From the NCBI RefSeq assembly GCF_002799155.1, contig NZ_NERD01000002.1, forward strand, positions 2,852,001 to 2,916,000: 64,000 bases of DNA, read 5' to 3'. The position numbers and the translations under genes are program-made. Each line of letters begins with the position of its first letter. Positions within the stretch are counted from its first letter, which is position 1. The notes below the pieces were generated by a model. The model made no database searches and had not been told where the DNA came from. It saw nothing but the letters and a program-made list of their open reading frames with translations. This stretch comes from Stenotrophomonas maltophilia. Its GTDB lineage: Bacteria; Pseudomonadota; Gammaproteobacteria; Xanthomonadales; Xanthomonadaceae. Positions 1 through 8,405 of the stretch are shown here, in pieces.

Positions 1-1431
1 GCAGGGCCTGGATCAGGGCAGTACCGAAGCCCCGTGCGGCCGGATCAGGCAAGCCTTCGGGCAGGTAACACAGCGCCTGCTCCGGCCAGTTGAACGGGCT
101 CGGCTGGACCAGCGTGTGCGGATCGTCCAGGCCCAGGCGTGCAGCGATGTGATCGAAGCCACCGCCCACGGTCAGCGTGGCCGAGGTGAAGATCCAGGCC
201 GCGCGACTGCGCTCGCGATGCTCGCGCAGCGGGCCGGACACGTCCATCGGCGTGCGCTGGCAGCGGAAACCACGCGGCGTGAGTTCGTACCAGAGCACAT
301 CGGCAGCACGGGCGGCCTCCGCCGGATCGGCATCGAAATCGAGCGCGGGCTCATCATCGCCCAGCCAGCGCTGGAGCCGCGACACCGCCTCGCGCGCCCT
401 TGCATGGCAGGCGTCCAGGCCCGCAGCCGCTTCGCGCAGCGGCTGCAATGCCTGCTCCAGCGTGGCCAGGCCGGCCATCACCGTATCGAATCCATCGCGC
501 ACCTGTGGCATGGCCAGCGCACGCCACTGCGTACCACGCGGCGGCAACCCCTCCATCGCCAATCGCAACGCCAGCAATGCCTGCTGCAACTGGTCGACCG
601 GTTCCTGCAGGGCCGACTGCGCACCGCCCACGCCGCGTGCTTCGGCCAGGCAGTCGCGCCCCAGTTCCTGCCACGGGCGCATGCCGAAACCTTCGCCGAA
701 GAACTGCGCGGCCAACTCCGGCAACTGATGCGCCTCGTCGATGACGAAGGCCTGCGCCCCCGGCAGCAGTTCACCGAAACCGTCCTGCTTCAGTGCCAGG
801 TCGGCCAGCAGCAGGTGATGGTTGACCACCACCACGTCAGCGGCCTGCGCACGTTGGCGCGCGCGCACCACGAAACAGTCGTCCCAGAACGGGCAATCGG
901 TGCCCAGGCAGTTGTCGACGGTGGAGGTGACCATCGGCAGCAGCGGTGAGTCGTCGGCGAGGCCTTCCAGTTCGGCGATGTCACCAAACTCCGAGCGTCC
1001 GGACCAGGCCAGGATGCGCTGGAACTGCGCGGCCTGCTCGGGGCTGGAAAACCGCGGCTCACCCCGCGCCTGCTGCAGTCGGTAGCGGCACAGGTAGTTC
1101 GCACGACCCTTCAGCAGTGCGCTGCGCAGGCCGACGCCCAGTGCCTGGCGCACGCGCGGCAGATCGCGGTGGTAGAGCTGGTCCTGCAGCGCGCGGGTGC
1201 CGGTGGAGATGATGGTGCGCAGCCCGGACAGCAGCACCGGCACCAGATAGGCAAAGGTCTTGCCGGTGCCGGTACCGGCCTCGGCCAGCAGCAGGTCCCG
1301 CTGCTGCAGCGCATCGGCGATGGCTTCGGTGAGGTGCAGCTGTGCCGGACGCGGGACGAATGCATCCAGGTGCGAGGCGAGCGCGCCGCCTTCGCTGAGG
1401 GCTTCGCGGCTGGCATGGACAAGGTCGGACA
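1..1431 (-). CDS. yoaA: YoaA/DinG-family ATP-dependent DNA helicase (3' end outside window)
   Basis: Superfamily 2 XPD-like 5'-3' DNA helicase with an iron-sulfur cluster, used in repair of damaged or stalled replication DNA. The frame is open from an ATG at 1431 to the window edge, 477 codons, so the C-terminal helicase motifs are missing. Visible are the Walker A motif EAGTGTGKT, the Walker B box DEAHQLPE, and four Cys for the cluster: one in NYLCRY and three in NCLGTDCPFWDDC. The stretch around NHHLLLADL followed by GFGELLPGA matches E. coli YoaA closely from memory, more than DinG. It is preceded by a 226-bp gap holding a degenerate copy of the long intergenic hairpin element, so it probably has its own promoter. 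Confidence 0.9.
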
Positions 1432-1446
1432 TCAGAGGGAAAGGAT

Positions 1447-1590
1447 ACCCGGCCGGGCGCTGCCCGGCACCCGTTTCAACCCGGAGCCAGAGCAACAGCA
1501 ACGGCGTTCTTGGCTCTGGGTTGTACTGGGGACTGGCGGGGGACTGTGGGTTTACGGCGTCCCCCGCGAACCCAACCCGCCCGGCCCAGC
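1447..1590 (-). repeat. Long hairpin element, copy A (degenerate)
   Basis: On the minus strand this carries GGCGGGTTGGGTTCGCGGG followed by GACGCCGTAAACCC, the loop seen in the copies near 16.1, 16.4, 36.5 and 58.4 kb. Only a short stem is left: GCGGGGGAC at 1536-1544 pairs with GTCCCCCGC at 1559-1567, with GCCGTAAA in the loop. The flank with CCGGGCGCTGCCCGG and CCAGAGCAACAGCAACGG also belongs to the element but lies in the opposite order to the other copies, so this copy looks rearranged. Confidence 0.6.
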
Positions 1591-1657
1591 GCGGCTTTTG
1601 CTTCTGGCTTCAGCGACCAACCCACAGCCACGAGGAGCTGCGCCGTTGGCTGAAAAC

Positions 1658-2194
1658 TCAGTACCGCTTGATCCCCGGCACCGTGCAGCCTTCCAGCTGC
1701 GCATGCGCCGACACCGCATTTTCCTTCTCGCCGCGCGCCAGGCGCGACTGCTCGATCGTCGCCCAGTGCCGGCGGCACAGCGGGCCGGTCTTCGAACCCA
1801 AGTCGATCGCCTTGCGCGCGAACGTCTCCGCCTGCGCCCACTGGCCCTGCAGCAGCGCCAGCTCGGCACGTTCCTGCAGCACCGCCGGGTCACTCGCCAC
1901 GATCTCCAGTGCATGGTCCAGGCTGTTGGCGGCACCGGCCAGATCGTTGGCCTGGCGCTGCGCCTGTGCGGTCAACCGCAGGTCTTCTACCTGCGGGTCA
2001 CGCAGCGGCTGCACCGACAGTTCCTTGTCATCCGGCCCCGCTGCTGCATCCACGGCAGCCAGACGCTGCGCCGGCGTGGTGGTATCGACCGGCTTGACCA
2101 CCGGTGGTGCGCTGCTCACGCAGGCGGCCAGGGCCAGGCTGAGGCCGCTCAGGACCAGGGGCTGCAGCAGGGATCGCATGTTCATCGGCATCAT
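1658..2194 (-). CDS. TPR lipoprotein, candidate LpoP-type PBP1b activator
   Basis: 178-residue outer-membrane lipoprotein. The signal peptide is hydrophobic (LVLSGLSLALAAC) with the lipobox LAAC, then a Ser/Pro/Thr-rich linker and about 100 residues of tetratricopeptide-like helices (ANDLAGAANSLDHALEI; GQWAQAETFARKAIDLG). The ATG at 2194 overlaps the stop of mrcB in an ATGA junction, implying translational coupling; MNMRS at 2185 is an alternative start. In Pseudomonas a TPR lipoprotein named LpoP, encoded beside the PBP1b gene, activates that enzyme. Position, size and architecture agree here, so this is a good candidate for the same role; that function is inferred. Confidence 0.75.
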   Translation of the reverse strand: MMPMNMRSLLQPLVLSGLSLALAACVSSAPPVVKPVDTTTPAQRLAAVDAAAGPDDKELSVQPLRDPQVEDLRLTAQAQRQANDLAGAANSLDHALEIVASDPAVLQERAELALLQGQWAQAETFARKAIDLGSKTGPLCRRHWATIEQSRLARGEKENAVSAHAQLEGCTVPGIKRY

Positions 2195-4617
2195 CGGCTC
2201 GGGGGAGGAGTAGCGGGGGCAGGTTCGGCAGGCGCTTCCGGCTTGCGGTCCAGGCCGAACCAGCTGCGCCAGCCACCGCCCTCGCCTTCGGCCCCACCCT
2301 GCCCGTCCGGCGACACGGCCGGCGCGCACGGCGCGTAAGCCGGCGCATAGCCCACCACAAACGGGAAACGGCGCGCGCCGGGGCAGCCTTCATCGGTGCT
2401 GTTGAGGCCGGTGGGTGCCACCGACTGCCAGTCCAGGCCCTTGTTGCTGACCCGCAGCGGCGCGCTCGGCAGGCGCTGGAAGATGCCCGACCAGACCCGC
2501 ATCGCGCCGGTGGCGCCATACAGACCGGCCTGCTCGTTCTGATCGTTGCCGATCCAGATCACCGCCAGATGGTCACCGGTGTAGCCGGCATACCAGCTGT
2601 CACGGCCATCGTTGGTGGTGCCGGTCTTTCCGGCGGGCTGCAGGCGGCCGAGGCCATCGGCATTGAGCCGCTGCGCGGTACCGCTGGCGACCACCTGCTG
2701 CAGGCCGACACTGATCAGGTTGGCGGCAATCGAATCGCCTTCCTGTGCAGGCGCCGGGGTCTTGTCGTATCGCTTGAGCAGCTTGCCCTGCGGATCGAGC
2801 ACGCCACGTACCGCGTGCAGCGGCTGGATCTCACCGCCGGACGCGAGGAACTGGTAAAGCTGCGCCATCGCATACGGGCTCTGGTCGGTCGAGCCGAGGA
2901 TCACCGCCGGGTTGGCCTCGGCCTTGATGCCGGCCAGTACGTGGATCAGCTGGGTCACGCGCTCGGGGCCGACCTGCATGCCCACGCGCACCGTGGCCTG
3001 GTTGTAGGAATGCGCCAGCGCGTCGATCAGGCGGACCGTGCCGTGGCTGCGGTTGTCCGCGTTGCCGGGGCTCCAGTTGCGGCCGCGGCCGAGCTGCACC
3101 GTCACCGGCGAATCATCCACCCAGCTGGCCAGCGAGTAGCGGTCCGGCTGCGCCAGGGCCAGCAGGTACACGAACGGCTTGAGCAGCGAACCGACCGGGC
3201 GCTGCGCTTCGATCGCACGATTGAAGCCGACCTCGGACACCTCACGGCTGCCGATCACCGCCAGCACGTCACCGTTGTGCACGTCGGTCAACACCATGCC
3301 AGCCTGCAGTTCAGGACGACGCTGGCTTCCCAGCGACTTGATGGTGCGGGTCACCGCGCCTTCGGCATAGGCCTGGGCGGACGGCGACATGCCGGTCATC
3401 ACGCTCAGGCCCGCGCCCTGCAGCGCAGATTCCGGATAGTCATGGCCGAGCTGGCGGCGGACCAGGTCAACGTAGGCGGGGAAGCGGTTGGCTGCCACCA
3501 GGCCCGGCGTCTTGGGCACGCCCAGCGGTGCCTTCAGCGCGCGCTGGTACTCGGCATCGTCGATCAGCGTGGCCTCGTGCAGCTTGCCCAGCACGAAGTT
3601 GCGGCGATCCAGCGCGCGTTCCGGGTTACGCCGCGGGTCGTAGAACGACGGCCCCTTGACCAGGCCGATCAGCAGGGCGATCTGCTCGGTCTCCAGCGAC
3701 TGCAGGTCGCGGCCGAACCAGAACTCGGCGCCGGACGACATGCCGTGGATCGCCTGGCTGCCGCGCTGGCCCAGGTACACCTGGTTGAGATAGGCCTCGA
3801 AGATGGTGCGCTTGTCGTAGCGCGCCTCCATGATCAGTGCGTACAGCACCTCATTGAACTTGCGGGTGACCGTCTGTTCCTTGCCGATGCCGAGCAGGCC
3901 GCTGCGGGCCAGCTGCTGGGTCAGCGTCGACGCGCCCTGGCGGCTCTGGCCACCGGAACGGATCGTCACCCACACCGCGCGCGCAATGCCGGACAGATCG
4001 ATGCCGTGATGGCGGTTGAAGTCCTTGTCTTCCACTGCCTGCAGGCCGGTCACCAGCAGGTCCGGCGCCTCGTCCATGCGGATCAGGCGGCGTTCTTCCT
4101 GCTTCTGGCCGTACAGGGTGGCGATGCGCGCCGGATCCAGCCGCGCAGCCTTCAGCGCCTTGCGGCTGTCGGCATCGCGCAGCGAGGCCACGCCGCCATC
4201 GGCCAGCGACAGCTCCACCCGGCGCGGGGCCACCCGGCCATCGACATCGTTGTAGCCGCGGCTGGAGATGACAAAGCGCCCGCCGTTCACTGCATAGGTG
4301 GCCGGCTCCTTGCCCTGCCCGTCATCGCGGTAGGCAGAAGCGGCCAGTTCGGTCTTCAGCGTGGAGGCATCCATCGCCTTGCCGGGGGTGAGCACCAGCG
4401 GGCGCGCGTACACGCGCGTGGGGATCTGCCAGCGCAGCTCGCCGAAACGCTGGGTCACCTGTTGGTTCAGGTACAGCGTATAGGGAATGAGGAAACCCAA
4501 TCCCAACGCGACCGCAGCCATGCTCCAGGTGATCAGCCGGCGCCGCCACAGCGGACCGTTGTCCTGCTGGTCGTCGTCGAAATCGTCGATGTCGTCGGAA
4601 TCGTAGCGTCGGGGCAC
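2191..4617 (-). CDS. mrcB: Penicillin-binding protein 1B, bifunctional transglycosylase/transpeptidase
   Basis: Inner-membrane class A PBP that polymerises and cross-links peptidoglycan from lipid II. The 808-residue protein has an acidic cytoplasmic tail rich in Asp, one membrane span at about residues 29-51, a UB2H-like region, the GT51 transglycosylase with catalytic Glu196 in EDKDF and QGASTLTQQLAR near 227-238, and a transpeptidase domain with SLLK (Ser477, Lys480), SYN and KTGT (Lys664). The C-terminal tail is Pro/Ala rich. The start is GTG at 4617. The next gene, a TPR lipoprotein, overlaps its stop by four bases. The opposite strand at 4714 begins a glycosyltransferase, so promoters lie in the 96-bp gap. 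Confidence 0.97.
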   Translation of the reverse strand: MPRRYDSDDIDDFDDDQQDNGPLWRRRLITWSMAAVALGLGFLIPYTLYLNQQVTQRFGELRWQIPTRVYARPLVLTPGKAMDASTLKTELAASAYRDDGQGKEPATYAVNGGRFVISSRGYNDVDGRVAPRRVELSLADGGVASLRDADSRKALKAARLDPARIATLYGQKQEERRLIRMDEAPDLLVTGLQAVEDKDFNRHHGIDLSGIARAVWVTIRSGGQSRQGASTLTQQLARSGLLGIGKEQTVTRKFNEVLYALIMEARYDKRTIFEAYLNQVYLGQRGSQAIHGMSSGAEFWFGRDLQSLETEQIALLIGLVKGPSFYDPRRNPERALDRRNFVLGKLHEATLIDDAEYQRALKAPLGVPKTPGLVAANRFPAYVDLVRRQLGHDYPESALQGAGLSVMTGMSPSAQAYAEGAVTRTIKSLGSQRRPELQAGMVLTDVHNGDVLAVIGSREVSEVGFNRAIEAQRPVGSLLKPFVYLLALAQPDRYSLASWVDDSPVTVQLGRGRNWSPGNADNRSHGTVRLIDALAHSYNQATVRVGMQVGPERVTQLIHVLAGIKAEANPAVILGSTDQSPYAMAQLYQFLASGGEIQPLHAVRGVLDPQGKLLKRYDKTPAPAQEGDSIAANLISVGLQQVVASGTAQRLNADGLGRLQPAGKTGTTNDGRDSWYAGYTGDHLAVIWIGNDQNEQAGLYGATGAMRVWSGIFQRLPSAPLRVSNKGLDWQSVAPTGLNSTDEGCPGARRFPFVVGYAPAYAPCAPAVSPDGQGGAEGEGGGWRSWFGLDRKPEAPAEPAPATPPPSR

Positions 4618-4713
4618 GGGAATGCGAGAATGTAGGGTCTGGCGAGTCTACCCCAGCCACTGCGGCTGGCGAATTCTCCCGGGTTCCCCTGCTTAAGCTG
4701 GAGTTGCAACCGG

Positions 4714-6813
4714 ATGGCGATGTCCCTGGCCGAGATCCGATACCTGATCAACCGCCTGTCGGGCCTGGCCCGCCGGAGCCTGGCAAGCCTGCGCACCCGT
4801 GGGTGGCGGGCCACCTGGCAGCGCATCCGCGTGCATACCCAGCGCGCCGTTCCCGCTCCGCGCACGCCGCTGTTCCTGCCGCCGGCACAGGATTTCACCC
4901 CCTTCACGGTGCCGTTCAGCGAGTCGCCGGAGGTAAGCATCGTCATTCCGGTCTACAACCACGTCGACCACACGCTGGCCTGCCTGCGCGCCCTGGCGGC
5001 GTACCCGCCGGCGGCCGCGTGCGAGATCCTGGTGGTGGATGACGGCAGCAGCGACGCCACCGCGCAGTGGATGCCGCAGGTGGCCGGGCTGCGCTATGAA
5101 GTGCGCGAGCACAACGGCGGTTTCATTGAAGCCTGCAATGACGGTGTGTCGCGCGCGCGCGGCCGCTACGTGGTACTGCTCAACAACGATACGGTGCCGC
5201 AGCCAGGCTGGCTCGATGCCCTGCTGGGCACCTTCGGCAGCGTGCCCGACGCCGGCCTGGTCGGCAGCCAGCTGCTGTACCCCGATGGCCGCCTGCAGGA
5301 ATCAGGCGGGGTGATCTTCGCCGATGGCAGTGGCTGGAGCTACGGCCGCTTCGAGGCCGCCGATGATCCGCGCTTTGCCAGCCTGCGCGACGTCGACTAC
5401 TGCTCGGGGGCGGCGCTGATGCTGCCGCGCGCCCTCTGGCAGCAGCTGGATGGCTTCGATACCCGCTACAAGCCGGCGTACTACGAGGACACCGACCTGG
5501 CCTTCCGCGTGCGTGCACAGGGCCTGCGCGTGCTGGTGCAGCCGGCCAGCCGGGTGATCCACGACGAAGGCACCAGTAACGGTACCGACACCGGCAGCGG
5601 GGTGAAGGCCTACCAGGTGCGCAACCAGGCCATCTTCGCCGCCCGCTGGGCTACCGAGCTGGGCCGACATCCGGCGGTCGGCGAAGTGCCGTCTCCGGCG
5701 CTGCTGCTGCGCGGCCGGCGCCAGGTGCTGATCCTGGACGAGGAAGTACCTCAACCGGATCGCGATTCCGGGTCGCTGCGCCAGGTCAATCTGATCCGCC
5801 TGCTGCTGCAGGGCGGTGCCCACGTGGTGTTCGTACCGACCCGGCGCGAGCATGCCGGTGCGGCCACCGAAGCGCTGCAACGGATGGGCGTGGAAGTCTG
5901 GTACGCGCCCTTCCTGGACGGCGTGGCCGGCTGGCTGCGCAACCACGGATCGCGTTTCGACGTGGCAATGATGGTGCGCCACCATGTGGCCCATGAATGC
6001 CTGCCGCTGCTCAAGCGCTATGCGCCGCAGGCACGCACCGTATTCGACACCGTTGACCTGCACTACCTGCGCGAACGCCGCGGTGCCGAAGTGGCCGGCG
6101 ACGCAACCCTGCTGCGTGCAGCCGAACGTACCCGAAGCAGCGAACTGGCCGTGATGGAGCAGTGCGACATCACCGTGCTGGTCAGTGCGGCCGAACGGGA
6201 GCAGCTGCAGTCCGATGCACCGCGGGTGCAGGTGGAGCTGATCTCCAACCTGCACGAGGTCGCTGGTGCCGGTGCGGTATTCGAGCAGCGGCGCGACCTG
6301 GTGTTTGTCGGTGGCTTCCGTCATCCACCGAACCTGGATGGCATGGAATGGTTCATCGGCGAGGTCTTCGCCCGCATCCGCGCCCGGCTGCCCGAGGTGC
6401 GCCTGCACTGCATCGGTGCTGCGGCGCCGGAGTCGTTGCTGGCGCTGGCCGCACGCCAGCCGGGCGTGCAGATGCACGGGTTCGTCGAAGACATCACCCC
6501 CTACATGGACGGTGCGCGCATTGCCATTGCGCCGCTGCGGTTCGGCGCCGGCGTGAAGGGCAAGATCAACCTGAGCATGGCCCATGGCCAGCCGGTGGTC
6601 GGTACCACCTGTGCCGTGGAAGGCATGCACCTGCACCCCGGCCAGGACGTGCTGGTGGCCGATGACGCCGCCGGCTTCGCCGATGCGGTGATCCGCCTGT
6701 ACCAGGATCCGCAGCTGTGGCAGCAGTTGTCCGATGCAGGCCTGGCCAACGTCGCCCAGCATTTCTCACTTGATGCCGCCCGCGCGACCGTGCAGCGGGT
6801 GTTCTTCGCCTAG
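4714..6813 (+). CDS. Two-domain glycosyltransferase (GT2 + GT4-like)
   Basis: 699-residue cytoplasmic protein with two sugar-transferase domains. Residues about 70-300 are a GT-A fold GT2 domain (VSIVIPVYNHVDHT, LVVDDGSSDAT, LLNNDT, YYEDTDLAFR). Residues about 335-699 are a GT-B, GT4-like domain (FVGGFRHPPNLDGMEW, HGFVEDITPYM, PLRFGAGVKGKI). This resembles proteins that build O-antigen or other surface polysaccharide, but no polysaccharide cluster is nearby, so acceptor and sugar are unknown. ATG 4714 is chosen because GGAG at 4700-4703 lies 10 bases upstream; ATG 4720 is less well spaced. The gene ends in a CTAG shared with the converging neighbour. Confidence 0.88.
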   Translation: MAMSLAEIRYLINRLSGLARRSLASLRTRGWRATWQRIRVHTQRAVPAPRTPLFLPPAQDFTPFTVPFSESPEVSIVIPVYNHVDHTLACLRALAAYPPAAACEILVVDDGSSDATAQWMPQVAGLRYEVREHNGGFIEACNDGVSRARGRYVVLLNNDTVPQPGWLDALLGTFGSVPDAGLVGSQLLYPDGRLQESGGVIFADGSGWSYGRFEAADDPRFASLRDVDYCSGAALMLPRALWQQLDGFDTRYKPAYYEDTDLAFRVRAQGLRVLVQPASRVIHDEGTSNGTDTGSGVKAYQVRNQAIFAARWATELGRHPAVGEVPSPALLLRGRRQVLILDEEVPQPDRDSGSLRQVNLIRLLLQGGAHVVFVPTRREHAGAATEALQRMGVEVWYAPFLDGVAGWLRNHGSRFDVAMMVRHHVAHECLPLLKRYAPQARTVFDTVDLHYLRERRGAEVAGDATLLRAAERTRSSELAVMEQCDITVLVSAAEREQLQSDAPRVQVELISNLHEVAGAGAVFEQRRDLVFVGGFRHPPNLDGMEWFIGEVFARIRARLPEVRLHCIGAAAPESLLALAARQPGVQMHGFVEDITPYMDGARIAIAPLRFGAGVKGKINLSMAHGQPVVGTTCAVEGMHLHPGQDVLVADDAAGFADAVIRLYQDPQLWQQLSDAGLANVAQHFSLDAARATVQRVFFA

Positions 6814-8375
6814 TCCGCACGTCCGCCGGCGCGACGCAGGCGGTCTTCGAATGCCGGCAGTTCGGCCAGGTCCGGTTGCAGCAACCGCGCCTGTTCGGCG
6901 GCGCGCGCAGCAAAGGCCAGGTCGCCATTGCCGAGCCGTTCGCTGCCGATCGCCAGCCAGCGCTGGGCCAACCGCAGCCGCGCCGAGGGCAGGCCCGCTG
7001 CGGTCGGTGACAGCGTCTGCCAGGCCTGCAGGCAGGCGCCTGCCGCCTGTACCCGGTTCTGCCGCAGATTGTCGTCGAAGCAGCGGCGACTGGCGGGCAG
7101 CAGGCGTGCTGCAGCGGCCTTCACCCGCGCGTCGCGAGGGGCCAATGACTGTGCTTCGCGCAGCGCGTCGAACGCGCTGTGCCCCGGTGGGCTGATCCAC
7201 TGCCCTGCACGCTCGGCGCGTTCGATCTTGCGCAGGTGGTCGCGCAGCTGGCGTTCGCGCTGCGCCTTACTGATCGCGGGCTGCTGCAGGGCCTGTTGCG
7301 CCTGCTGCGCACGCTGCAGGCGCTGCGCAAGTTGTTGCCGTACTGCCTGCGAAGCCCCCAGCTCCGTCGCCAGCGCCGCATCACGTTGCGCCGCATCGAA
7401 CTGGAAATCGTCGGCGCGCTTCTGGCTGCGCGCCAGCACTGCCTGCAGCACCTGCTCACGCCCCCGTTGGGCGTTGGCATCATCGGCAGCCACCGCCAGC
7501 ACCGCCAGGAAGCCCTTGGACGCTGCTTCCAGCTGCTGCCGTTGCAACGCGCGCTGTGCCTGCCGCAAGCGCTGCTCGACCGCCCGCGCCAGGGCTTCCT
7601 CGCTGGCCGGCAGATCGGCATGACCGGCATCGAACTGGCGGGCACGACGCAGGATCGCGGCGGCCTCGGCCAGCTCTCCGCGCCCCGCCAGCGTGCGCGC
7701 CTGCAGCAGCAGGTCGCTCAGCGCATCTTCGCGCCCTTCCAGCGCCGGCAGGTTGTCCGGCTGCAAGGCGAGGATGCGCTGGAACAAGGGCAACGCACTG
7801 CTGTCGCCGTCATCCAGGCGTCCGGCTGCGAACGCGTTGCGCGCCTGTGCCAACAACGCACCAATACCCGCTCCGGCGCTGCGTCGCGCCTGCAGCTGGC
7901 GGGCGACTGCATCGGCTTCGCCCTGTGGCACCTGCAGCTCACGGGCCAGTGCCAGCGCCTGCGCGCTGCCGTCCAGGTCACCAGCCTGCAGGCGATCGCG
8001 CGCCTGCTGCAGTGCTGCCGCGCCGGTACTGGCCAGGCCTTGGCGCGCCTGCGGGCGATCACCGTCCAGCGCCAGCACCGCCTGGTAGCGCTCGCGCGCA
8101 CCACTGCCATCGGCATCGCTCAGGCGACCGGCAGCCAGTGCACGATCGCCCTCGGCCAGCAGCTGCTCGATCTGCGGCTCATCCCAGAACCAGTCGGCCA
8201 GCGGCTTGCGCAGCAGCACCAGCAGCACGAACACCGCCAGCGCTGCGAGCAGCGCCCAGCGCCACACCCGGCGCGCATGGCGCGCCTGCAGCCACCACCA
8301 ACGGCCCTCGCGACGGACGCGGTCCAGCGCAGGGTGTTCAGCGCCATGCGGGCGATGCGGGGGCTCGCGTTCCAT
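6810..8375 (-). CDS. Membrane-anchored TPR-like repeat protein, function unknown
   Basis: 521 residues. A basic N-terminus (residues 1-36) precedes one hydrophobic span (ALLAALAVFVLLVLL, about 41-56), then about 460 residues of Ala/Leu/Arg/Gln-rich helical repeats, likely periplasmic by the positive-inside rule. Repeats such as AEGDRALAAGRLSDADG and LAQARNAFAAGRLDDGD are TPR-like. This suggests a scaffold for protein contacts at the inner membrane. No enzymatic motif is seen and I do not recognise a named family. Its stop codon TAG shares the CTAG at 6810-6813 with the stop of the opposing glycosyltransferase. relA lies 30 bp beyond its start on the same strand, possibly co-transcribed upstream. 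Confidence 0.7.
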   Translation of the reverse strand: MEREPPHRPHGAEHPALDRVRREGRWWWLQARHARRVWRWALLAALAVFVLLVLLRKPLADWFWDEPQIEQLLAEGDRALAAGRLSDADGSGARERYQAVLALDGDRPQARQGLASTGAAALQQARDRLQAGDLDGSAQALALARELQVPQGEADAVARQLQARRSAGAGIGALLAQARNAFAAGRLDDGDSSALPLFQRILALQPDNLPALEGREDALSDLLLQARTLAGRGELAEAAAILRRARQFDAGHADLPASEEALARAVEQRLRQAQRALQRQQLEAASKGFLAVLAVAADDANAQRGREQVLQAVLARSQKRADDFQFDAAQRDAALATELGASQAVRQQLAQRLQRAQQAQQALQQPAISKAQRERQLRDHLRKIERAERAGQWISPPGHSAFDALREAQSLAPRDARVKAAAARLLPASRRCFDDNLRQNRVQAAGACLQAWQTLSPTAAGLPSARLRLAQRWLAIGSERLGNGDLAFAARAAEQARLLQPDLAELPAFEDRLRRAGGRAD

Positions 8376-8405
8376 GCGTGCAGGGTAGCCGGGGCAGCGT
8401 GAAGC

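Noticed and set aside
2569-4635. Long open frame on the plus strand opposite mrcB
   Set aside because: His/Gln/Arg-rich composition and exact antisense position show a codon-bias shadow of a real high-G+C gene.
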